Part shown: piece after piece, positions 47,762 through 54,713 of the stretch
How the letters are laid out: every line of letters starts with the position of its first letter
How positions within the stretch are numbered: the stretch's first letter is position 1
From: Rhodocyclales bacterium
GTDB lineage: Bacteria > Pseudomonadota > Gammaproteobacteria > Burkholderiales > Rhodocyclaceae
DNA length: 64,000 bases
Direction of reading: 5' to 3'
NCBI GenBank assembly: GCA_026399435.1
Contig: JAPLQX010000017.1
Span: forward strand, 62,001-126,000
The notes under the pieces: model-generated
Told to the model about the DNA's origin: nothing
Databases searched by the model: none
The model's input: only the letters and a program-made list of their open reading frames with translations
Position numbers and translations under genes: made by a program

Positions 47762-47786
47762 TATGTCCCGAAGGGACGGTATCCCC
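47762..47786 (-). repeat. Third copy of the GGGATACCGTCC...GACATA hairpin repeat
   Basis: Read on the minus strand, GGGGATACCGTCCCTTCGGGACATA shares GGGATACCGTCC and GACATA with both units before trmJ. Its stem is the shorter GTCCC-TTC-GGGAC. It lies between the MTI phosphorylase gene and def. The rest of the 148-bp gap holds GC-rich hairpins (CCCCCCCACGGGGGG) but no gene. Confidence 0.7.
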
Positions 47787-47876
47787 TGGTGGGACGCGGG
47801 CAGGCAACGCTCGCAAACCCGGCTCGCTGCCCCCCCACGGGGGGCGCATTTCGCCTTGGGACGGCCCGGCGGCGAA

Positions 47877-48404
47877 ATGATCCGCGAGATCCTGCGCATG
47901 GGCGACCCGCGCTTGCTGCGCGTGGCACAACCGGTGACGGAGTTTGGCACGCCGCAACTGGCCGCGCTGTTGCAGGATATGCGCGACACAATGGCGCATC
48001 TCGATGGCGCGGGGCTCGCTGCGCCGCAGATCGACGTCGATTTGCGCGTGGTCATTTTCGGCGGCATGTCGAATCCCCGTTACCCGGATGCGCCGGCAGT
48101 GCCCGACACCGTGCTGATCAATCCGGAACTCGTGCCGCTGGCCGATGAAGAGGAAGCGGGTTGGGAAGGCTGCCTGTCGGTACCCGGTTTGCGCGGCTGG
48201 GTGCCGCGCTGGAAGCGCCTGCGCTACGCCGGCTGCGACGAAACCGGTCGGCGTTTAGAGCGTACCGTGGAGGGATTCCATGCGAGGGTCGTGCAGCACG
48301 AGTGCGACCATCTCGATGGCATTCTGTACCCGATGCGAATCAGGGACTTTCGCCTGTTCGGCTTCACCGACGTCCTGAATGTTCCGGGTGTCGTCGACGA
48401 ATAA
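47877..48404 (+). CDS. def: Peptide deformylase
   Basis: The product has 175 residues. The three motifs are [16 protein letters not shown] (motif 1), [17 protein letters not shown] (motif 2, Cys ligand) and [17 protein letters not shown] (motif 3, HEXXH). It removes the formyl group from nascent proteins. It is free-standing, not beside fmt, so it may be a second deformylase. ATG 47877 gives the family N-terminus ([14 protein letters not shown]); its upstream context GGCGGCGAA is a weak ribosome site. Confidence 0.95.
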   Translation: MIREILRMGDPRLLRVAQPVTEFGTPQLAALLQDMRDTMAHLDGAGLAAPQIDVDLRVVIFGGMSNPRYPDAPAVPDTVLINPELVPLADEEEAGWEGCLSVPGLRGWVPRWKRLRYAGCDETGRRLERTVEGFHARVVQHECDHLDGILYPMRIRDFRLFGFTDVLNVPGVVDE

Positions 48405-48488
48405 GCGGTTGATGCCTGCCGTGACCCGGTTTTCCATCGGGCTGGGCAATCCCCTTTAGTTCAGGAGTCGGCGCCGGGGGGTGGCGCT

Positions 48489-49955
48489 TCATGCCGGGCT
48501 TGATCTTGCGGCCACTTCCACCCGGTTGCGCCCGCCATGCTTGGCCTCATACAGGGCGCTGTCGGCGAAATCCACCGTCTGATTGGGGAGCTCGGTGCCG
48601 TCGTACTCGCTGACACCGATGCTGACGGTCACGGCGATGCGCTGGCCATCGACCTCGATGGGCGTTGCCGCGATCTTGTGCCGCAGGGTCTCGGCGATAC
48701 GTTGCGCTTCGTTGTGATCGCAGCCCCGCAAAACCAGCAGGAATTCCTCGCCGCCCCAGCGCACCGCGATGTCCGATTCGCGCAGTCCCGCCAGTAGCAG
48801 GCCAGCGACATGTTCGAGCACCCGGTCGCCGGCCAGGTGGCCGTGGCGGTCATTGACTTCCTTGAAGTGGTCGATGTCGGCGAGCAGCATGGAAAGCGGT
48901 TGCGGCACCCGGCGGTATTCGGCCAGCAGCTTGTCGATCAGGATGGTGAAGGCGTGGCGATTGAGCAGGCCGGTGAGTTCGTCGGTCGAGGCCATTTCCT
49001 CGATGCGATGCTGGTAGCGTGACAGCACCAAATGCGTCAGGAACAGCACCACCAGGGTTACTGCGAGGCTGATGGCGAGGTTGGCATACAGCGTGCGGCG
49101 GATGCCGGCCAGCGCCACCTCCTCGTTCTGCTCGACGAACAAGTACCACTTCAGTTCGGGCAGGTAATTGACGTTGAGGATGTGGTTGTCGCCATTGGAC
49201 ACGTACTGGTAGGAACCGGATCGTTCATGGAGGATGCGTTCGACCAGCGGCCCAAGCCCCGGAGTGCTGCGCAAATCCGGAACACGGTTGGTCTGGTTGC
49301 CGAAGACGACAACCTGTCCCTTGGCGTCGACAAAATAGATGGTGCGCTGAAACTGCTGCTGATACTCGGCAATCAGGCGGCGTACCGCATCCACGGTGAG
49401 CCCTATGCCCGTAGTGCCGATGTAGTTGCCGGAGAAATCGAAGACCCGGTAGTTGATGAAAATGGTCAGCGCGTCGGCGTTGGCCAGATCGGGGTCGACA
49501 TTGATTTCGTAGTCCTGCTTCATGTCGCGGACGCGGTAATACCAGACATCGCGCGGCTCGTTGGGCGAGACGTGCTTGAGAACGCCCTCGCCGGTGTAGT
49601 AGATGGCGCTCCTGTCGGACACGAAAAAGCTGCTGAAGGCGCCGTAGCGCTGTTTCATCTCGCGCAGATAGCGGGCCATTTCGGCAACGTTGCGCTCACC
49701 CTTCAGCACCCAGTCGCGCAGGAAGGTGTCGTGCGCCATGGTCGAGGAGATCAGCACCGGCCGCACCAGATCCTTCTGGATTTCGGAATAGATATTGCTC
49801 GCCGTGAGCGGCAGGTCCTGGCCGATGATGGCGGTGCGAATCGCCTGTTTCGAAACGAAATAGCCGAACAGCGTGGTCGCGAAAAAGCCGGCCGTCAGCA
49901 ACAGGCCCAGCAGCAGCAACAGGCCGCGACGGTCGAAAATGCGGAATTCAGTCAT
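48489..49955 (-). CDS. Diguanylate cyclase with a periplasmic dCACHE sensor
   Basis: The product has 488 residues. Membrane segment 1 is at about 11-32 and segment 2 at about 288-310; between them lies an extracytoplasmic dCACHE-like domain (DVWYYRVRDMKQDYEINVDPD, IFINYRVFDFSGNYIGTTGIGLTVDAVRRLI). The C-terminal GGDEF domain has ADIDHFKEVNDRHGHLAGDRVL and an intact GGEEF (RWGGEEFLLVL). An I-site RESD five residues before the loop suggests product inhibition. The ligand is unknown. Confidence 0.93.
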   Translation of the reverse strand: MTEFRIFDRRGLLLLLGLLLTAGFFATTLFGYFVSKQAIRTAIIGQDLPLTASNIYSEIQKDLVRPVLISSTMAHDTFLRDWVLKGERNVAEMARYLREMKQRYGAFSSFFVSDRSAIYYTGEGVLKHVSPNEPRDVWYYRVRDMKQDYEINVDPDLANADALTIFINYRVFDFSGNYIGTTGIGLTVDAVRRLIAEYQQQFQRTIYFVDAKGQVVVFGNQTNRVPDLRSTPGLGPLVERILHERSGSYQYVSNGDNHILNVNYLPELKWYLFVEQNEEVALAGIRRTLYANLAISLAVTLVVLFLTHLVLSRYQHRIEEMASTDELTGLLNRHAFTILIDKLLAEYRRVPQPLSMLLADIDHFKEVNDRHGHLAGDRVLEHVAGLLLAGLRESDIAVRWGGEEFLLVLRGCDHNEAQRIAETLRHKIAATPIEVDGQRIAVTVSIGVSEYDGTELPNQTVDFADSALYEAKHGGRNRVEVAARSSPA

Positions 49956-50048
49956 GGGACCGGCATTCTATGGCATCCGGCCTGGAATGCCCTGCAGGAT
50001 CGATTCGGACCGGCGATAGCGGACGATCGCCATCGCCGTTTGCGCCGA

Positions 50049-50450
50049 TCAGCTTGCCTTGGCGAGCTTGGCCTTAAGTCGTTGCGCCGTCTTCTCGACG
50101 CCGACGATGAAGCGGTTGTGCTTGCCGCGGGCAACTTCCTCGACCGCATCACGCGCCGTAAAGTCGAACGAAACGGCGCCGCCATTAACCTCGGTCAGTG
50201 TGACTGTGATATCCACCCACATGCCCATTAGCGTGGCGCCGACGTGATCCAGTTCGACCCGGGTGCCGACCGAGTCCTTGCCCGGCTCGATGTGCTGCAG
50301 CAGCAGATCGCGGCATGCCATCTCGATGTCGTAGAGCAGGTTGGGGGTCGAGTAGACCCGGCAGTCCTCGCCCATGAAGCTGATGGTGCGCTCGCGGTCG
50401 ACATCGACGTGGCGGGTGGCCGTGAGGCCGGCTTTAAGTGTTTCGCTCAT
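50049..50450 (-). CDS. FlK-like hotdog acyl-CoA thioesterase
   Basis: The product has 133 residues. It resembles fluoroacetyl-CoA thioesterase FlK-type hotdog proteins: MGEDCRVYSTPNLLYDIEMACRDLLLQHIEPGKDSVGTRVELDHVGATLMGMWVDITVTLTEVNGGAVSFDFTARDAVEEVARGKHNRFIV. In that family Thr, Glu and His act together; here T36, E43 and H69 fall in the matching segments. It lies 68 bp downstream of the acyl-CoA synthetase on the same strand, so it may release or police an aryl-acyl-CoA. Confidence 0.8.
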   Translation of the reverse strand: MSETLKAGLTATRHVDVDRERTISFMGEDCRVYSTPNLLYDIEMACRDLLLQHIEPGKDSVGTRVELDHVGATLMGMWVDITVTLTEVNGGAVSFDFTARDAVEEVARGKHNRFIVGVEKTAQRLKAKLAKAS

Positions 50451-50518
50451 GATCTGTCCTCGAATTGATGTGGCTTGTTCTTCAAAAAAACGGGCTGACT
50501 TCTGTTTGCAGAAACTTT

Positions 50519-52621
50519 TCAGCGACGGCTTCTGAGGGAATCGGTGTACAAGCGGGCCTCAACGTAGCGTACCAGCGCCTTGGTGCCGCGCGCGCAGTTG
50601 CGGAACACGCAGACGCCCTGATCCATCAGGCCGGCGCACATGGCGTCGTAGAGCTGCCCGCCGTCGACGATGCCGATCACTGGCTTCTCGTTGCGCTCCA
50701 CCAGCGGCGGCATCAGATGCACGGTGCTCTTCGGGTCCGTGATATCGAAACCGGGGCGCAGGGTGCTTTGTTGCAGCGCCCGCACCGCGGGTGCTGTGGG
50801 GTCGAGGCCGACCACGACGGCATCGATCTCGGGATCCTGCAGAAAGGCCTCGACGATTTGCAGGTGGGCTTCGTCATCGGCACCGGGATTGATGTCGATC
50901 GGGTTTCTGACCTCGACCAGGGCATTCAGCTTCTTGGCGAGCAGAATCTCTTCCAGGCGCTTGACCGTATCCTCGCTGAGGGCGCCCATGGTCATGGCAA
51001 AGGTCTCCGACTCGATGGAATCGGCCATGCCGACCGCTTCGAAGCCGGCGCCGCTGATGGCTCCGAGGCGATTGCCGCCGATCTTCTTTTTGTGCAGCGC
51101 GCCGGCGATGTAGAACAGGTCGTCGAAGCTGTTGAAGTCTTCGGCGACGATCGCTCCCGCCTGGCGCACCACCGATTCGAACAGGACCGGGCCGCCCGCG
51201 ATCGACGCGGTATGGCCCATGACGCCGCCCATGCCGGGCGCGGTCTTGCCTGACTTGTAGACTACGACCTGCTTGCCCTTGAGCACGGCCTTGCGCACTG
51301 CCCGGGCGAAGTCGAGGCCGTCCAGATCCTTGAAGCCCTCGATGTAGATGCCGATGGTTTCGATTTCGGGCAACTCGGCAAAATAGCCGAGCATGTCGCC
51401 GTGGGTGAGATCGGTCTGGTTGCCCAGGGCCAGCATATAGCGCGGATCCAGCCACGGATTCTGGCTGATGCGGGTGATCATGAAGGCGCCGCTCTGGCTC
51501 AGCATGACCGAGTTGCGCTCGGATTTCTTCTGCGGCTTGGGCAGGCGCTCCAGCGGGATGAACCAGGAGTCGCAGGAGCCGGGATGCGACACCACGCCGA
51601 GGCAGTTGGCGCCGAGGAACACCGGGCCGCCGCCCGGCTTGGCATGGGCCGCGTTGATGCGCCCGGCCAGTGCAGCGGCGGGCTCGCGGCTGGCCTTGGT
51701 TTCGCCCAGGCTGCCGGGAATCAGCATCACCGATTCGACGGAGTCGGTTTCGATGATTTCATCGACCAGTTCGTAGACCGCACTGGCGGCCACCGCGACG
51801 ATCAGCAGGTCGAGCTTGTGATCCAGCGCCTTGAGGCTTTCGACGCACTTGACGCCGTCGATCTCGGTCTCGCCGGCGCGGATGATGCACAGGCGTTCCT
51901 TGCTGTAGCCGCTTCCCATCAGGTTCTTCAGGATGATGCGGCCGAAATTCATGTTGGAAGACGATACGCCGATGATGCCGATCGAGGCCGGATGGATCAG
52001 CTTGTCGATCTTGTGAATCGGGCGGGGCAGGCGGCCTGTAGGCGGCGCGACGAATTCGCAATGTGCCTTTTGAACCGTCAGACGATCATCGCAATGGACG
52101 GGATTGAGCTCCAGACTCTTGAGTACGAATGCGGCATCCGTGTCGCCTGGCGAGTGGCAACTCGCCAGCGCAAGCATTTGTTCGAAGCAGTTCTCGAGCT
52201 GCTGGTCCGCGACGGGCTGACCATCGCGCTTGGGGATGGCGGCGAGTCGTTGATAGGCCAGCGTGCGTTTGAACAGGCCGAGGAAGTCGCTGGCGCTGGT
52301 CAATTCGGTGGCGGCGTAGACCGACGCCCGATCCTTCCTGAAGTTGCCTTCGTCGAGATCGGCATCCAGGCCGCCCAGCCCGGCGCTGATGACCATGCCG
52401 AATTCGCGGGTGTTGTTCAGGCTGATTCGGAGTTCGACGGCGTGCGAGCGTGGTGTCGGCGGCACATCCTGAGCGAATGCGATGTCCAGGCTGGCAAGCA
52501 GGGTACCCAGTTCTCCCGTGTTCAGCGAGTCGCGCCCCGCGGCGGCGGCTTGCCGGAACAATTCCGTCGTTACGGGCTTGTTGGCAACGGCTCGGGTCCT
52601 GAACTGTGACGGATTCTGCAT
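50519..52621 (-). CDS. NDP-forming acyl-CoA synthetase, beta-alpha (permuted) order
   Basis: The product has 700 residues. The N-terminal 215 look like the ATP-grasp (beta) portion, ending LKSLELNPVHCDDRLTV. A CoA-binding Rossmann domain follows (PASIGIIGVSSSNMNFGRIILKNLMGSGY, GANCLGVVSHPG), then the ligase-CoA domain with FMITRISQNPW, IGIYIEGFKD and the phospho-histidine loop VMGHTASIAGGPVLFESVVRQAG. Usual ADP-forming acyl-CoA synthetases have alpha then beta, so the order is reversed. The ATP-grasp part is short and its catalytic residues are unclear. It lies beside the paaX/pad genes and carries a candidate PaaX operator. Confidence 0.85.
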   Translation of the reverse strand: MQNPSQFRTRAVANKPVTTELFRQAAAAGRDSLNTGELGTLLASLDIAFAQDVPPTPRSHAVELRISLNNTREFGMVISAGLGGLDADLDEGNFRKDRASVYAATELTSASDFLGLFKRTLAYQRLAAIPKRDGQPVADQQLENCFEQMLALASCHSPGDTDAAFVLKSLELNPVHCDDRLTVQKAHCEFVAPPTGRLPRPIHKIDKLIHPASIGIIGVSSSNMNFGRIILKNLMGSGYSKERLCIIRAGETEIDGVKCVESLKALDHKLDLLIVAVAASAVYELVDEIIETDSVESVMLIPGSLGETKASREPAAALAGRINAAHAKPGGGPVFLGANCLGVVSHPGSCDSWFIPLERLPKPQKKSERNSVMLSQSGAFMITRISQNPWLDPRYMLALGNQTDLTHGDMLGYFAELPEIETIGIYIEGFKDLDGLDFARAVRKAVLKGKQVVVYKSGKTAPGMGGVMGHTASIAGGPVLFESVVRQAGAIVAEDFNSFDDLFYIAGALHKKKIGGNRLGAISGAGFEAVGMADSIESETFAMTMGALSEDTVKRLEEILLAKKLNALVEVRNPIDINPGADDEAHLQIVEAFLQDPEIDAVVVGLDPTAPAVRALQQSTLRPGFDITDPKSTVHLMPPLVERNEKPVIGIVDGGQLYDAMCAGLMDQGVCVFRNCARGTKALVRYVEARLYTDSLRSRR

Positions 52622-52678
52622 GCTTTGACTCCCTTGGTGCCGCGATCGACAGGGTGGTGCCGGGGAGCAACTATAACA

Positions 52679-52716
52679 GATACAGAAATATCAATAAACT
52701 TTAGTCTTAATGTATC
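52679..52716. promoter_or_regulatory. Candidate PaaX operator at the acyl-CoA synthetase promoter
   Basis: GATACA (52679-52684) and TGTATC (52711-52716) form a perfect 6-bp inverted repeat with 26 bases between. In minus orientation the site overlaps a weak promoter (TTTATT, 17 bp, TATAGT) for the acyl-CoA synthetase. The right half continues CGT, as in the twin site at 53780-53818. Confidence 0.65.
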
Positions 52717-52756
52717 GTTTGATCTCCATCAAGTCGCGGGTTGGCTGGAGCCTGTA

Positions 52757-53692
52757 TCAGGCAGCGGGCGTCGCCAGGCCGCCGAAACGTTCGTAGAAGT
52801 ACGTGGCAGCGGGAGGCAGAGGGCCGTTGGCGGTCTCGCAAACCGCCAGCAGATGCTGCTGGGCGAGCGGGTAGGTGATGCTGTACAGGTCGCGGCAAAG
52901 CTGGCGGGCGACGCCGCCGCTCCAGTTGGCCGGAAGAAGCTGCGACGGCAGTTGGGGATCGTGCAGCAGCGCCCGCCGGAAGTGGTGCATGAGCAGCGTC
53001 TGAACCAGGAAGCACTGCTCGGGATCGAGGCTGCCGGCGGCGCGCATGGTGCGCAGTACCGGACGGAACAGTTCGATGAAGTCGTGATACTTGGCGGAAA
53101 GGACATCGAGATTCCAGCATTCATGCACCAGTTCCTGCAGCGGCTTGCTGGTCAGGGCACTGATATTGACGGCTTTCATGGCGACGACCTTGTCGTGCGC
53201 TCCCGTCTCCTGAAGGATGTCGAGCAGGGCGTCGGTATCCGCCGAGGGGTGGGCGAGTATGCCTGAGGCCAGCGCGCCGTAGCCCGCCCAGGCCAGTTCC
53301 TTGCGCAGGGCGTCGCGTTGCGCGCCGGCCAGCGAGCCGGGGATCATGACCAGTTGCCACTCTCCGCTCCAGGTGTCCTGCGGCGCGAAATAGATTCGGC
53401 GATAGGCGTGTTCGAAGCGGCGCCGGCCCGACGTGGTCAGGCTGTAATAGCTCTTGCGGCCCATCTGCTCGGACACCAGCCATTTTTCCTGGGACAGGCG
53501 ATAGACGCTGGTGCGCACCATGCGCTCGTTGAGGCCAAGCGGTTGCACCAGCCTGATGAAGCTGCCGAGCCAGACCGTGCCGCCGTGCGGGGCGATGAAG
53601 TCGCCATAGATCGTGATGATCAGTGAGTTGGCGCGGGTCGGGTGCTGATCGAGGAAGTCCTTGATCCACTGACTGATATATCGGCTTTTCAC
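52757..53692 (-). CDS. paaX: PaaX-family transcriptional repressor
   Basis: The product has 311 residues. PaaX-type N-terminal winged helix: SLIITIYGDFIAPHGGTVWLGSFIRLVQPLGLNERMVRTSVYRLSQEKWLVSEQMGRKSYYSLTTSGRRRF. The central and C-terminal PaaX domains follow (WSGEWQLVMIPGSLAGAQRDALRKELAWAGYGALASGI, LVQTLLMHHFRRALLHDPQLPSQLLPANWSG). In E. coli PaaX represses paa genes and is released by phenylacetyl-CoA. It is divergent from fdhD-pad and upstream of the acyl-CoA synthetase. Confidence 0.93.
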   Translation of the reverse strand: MKSRYISQWIKDFLDQHPTRANSLIITIYGDFIAPHGGTVWLGSFIRLVQPLGLNERMVRTSVYRLSQEKWLVSEQMGRKSYYSLTTSGRRRFEHAYRRIYFAPQDTWSGEWQLVMIPGSLAGAQRDALRKELAWAGYGALASGILAHPSADTDALLDILQETGAHDKVVAMKAVNISALTSKPLQELVHECWNLDVLSAKYHDFIELFRPVLRTMRAAGSLDPEQCFLVQTLLMHHFRRALLHDPQLPSQLLPANWSGGVARQLCRDLYSITYPLAQQHLLAVCETANGPLPPAATYFYERFGGLATPAA

Positions 53693-53779
53693 ATTATTCC
53701 TAATAGACGGATCGGGGCGGTCGCGACGCTACACATTGTATTGGATCATCCGACCCGCAGCATTAGATAACTCTAATGT

Positions 53780-53820
53780 GATACAAAACCATTGCATCAA
53801 TTCTGGCAAAAGTGTATCGT
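53780..53820 (+). promoter_or_regulatory. fdhD-pad promoter with candidate PaaX operator
   Basis: GATACA (53780-53785) and TGTATC (53813-53818) are perfect inverted arms 27 bases apart. They bracket the predicted promoter TTGCAT (53792-53797), 17 bp, TATCGT (53815-53820), which starts about 50 bp before fdhD. A further palindrome TTAGATAACTCTAA lies at about 53763-53776. The same GATACA/TGTATC pair recurs upstream of the acyl-CoA synthetase. PaaX in the same gap is the obvious binder. Confidence 0.7.
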
Positions 53821-53870
53821 AACATCAATAGGGTCAAATCTGACCCCGATACGAACAGACGAGGCGGGCA

Positions 53871-54686
53871 ATGCAACACGAGGCGGGTGTGGGCATCGAG
53901 GCACATAACAAATACGGCGCGTATCGCTGGGCGGACGGCGCCGGCACGGATTCGCACGAGACGGTGGCGGAAGAGGTGCCGGTGGCGCTGGTCTATAACG
54001 GCATCTCTCATGCCGTGATGCTGGCGACGCCACTGGACCTGGAGGATTTCGCCCTGGGTTTCAGCCTCAGCGAATGCATCGTCGGCCGCGTGGGCGAAAT
54101 CCACGATCTGGAAATCGTCGAGCGCGACAACGGCATCGAAGTCCATATGCAGCTCTCCGCCGAGCGCGCCCACATCCTCAAGGAACATAAGCGGACACTG
54201 GCCGGACGCACCGGCTGTGGTCTCTGCGGTTCGGAAAGTCTCGATCAACTGGCCAAGCGGGCCGCTACCGTCCGTTCTTCTGCCGTGCTGAGCGCGGGAG
54301 CCTTGCCGCGTGCCTTGTCCGCGCTGCAGGACATGCAGCACCTGTTTCAGTTGACGGGGGCGGTGCATGCCGCCGCCTGGTGCGACTTCAACGGCGGAAT
54401 CCATCTGGTGCGGGAGGACGTGGGGCGCCACAACGCGCTCGACAAGGTGATCGGCTCGCTGGCGTCCCAGCGCCGGGCGTTCGATGGCGGCTTCGTCCTC
54501 ATGACCAGCCGTGCCAGTTATGAAATCGTGCAGAAGGCAGCGGCTGTCGGCATTGCGGTAGTCGCGGCGGTTTCTGCACCTACCGGCATGGCAGTCAGGG
54601 TGGCGATCGACTCGGGGGTCACGCTCATCGGCTTTGCCCGCGGCGAGCGGCATTGCGTCTATTCGCATCCCGAACGCGTTCAATAG
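53871..54686 (+). CDS. fdhD: Formate dehydrogenase accessory sulfurtransferase FdhD
   Basis: The product has 271 residues. It shows VPVALVYNGISHAVMLATPLDLEDFALGFSLSECIVG, the catalytic GRTGCGLCGSESLD (CxxC loop), GAVHAAAW, REDVGRHNALDKVIGSL and TSRASYEIVQKAA. FdhD passes sulfur from IscS to the molybdenum cofactor of formate-dehydrogenase-type enzymes. No formate dehydrogenase is nearby; the only such enzyme is PadB, 27 bp downstream, so FdhD probably matures it. Confidence 0.95.
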   Translation: MQHEAGVGIEAHNKYGAYRWADGAGTDSHETVAEEVPVALVYNGISHAVMLATPLDLEDFALGFSLSECIVGRVGEIHDLEIVERDNGIEVHMQLSAERAHILKEHKRTLAGRTGCGLCGSESLDQLAKRAATVRSSAVLSAGALPRALSALQDMQHLFQLTGAVHAAAWCDFNGGIHLVREDVGRHNALDKVIGSLASQRRAFDGGFVLMTSRASYEIVQKAAAVGIAVVAAVSAPTGMAVRVAIDSGVTLIGFARGERHCVYSHPERVQ

Positions 54687-54713
54687 TCACGGAAACAGGC
54701 GAGGAAAATCAGC

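Noticed and set aside
47729-47876. A small gene or N-terminal extension of the deformylase
   Set aside because: The frame holds repeat and GC-hairpin sequence; family alignment starts at ATG 47877.
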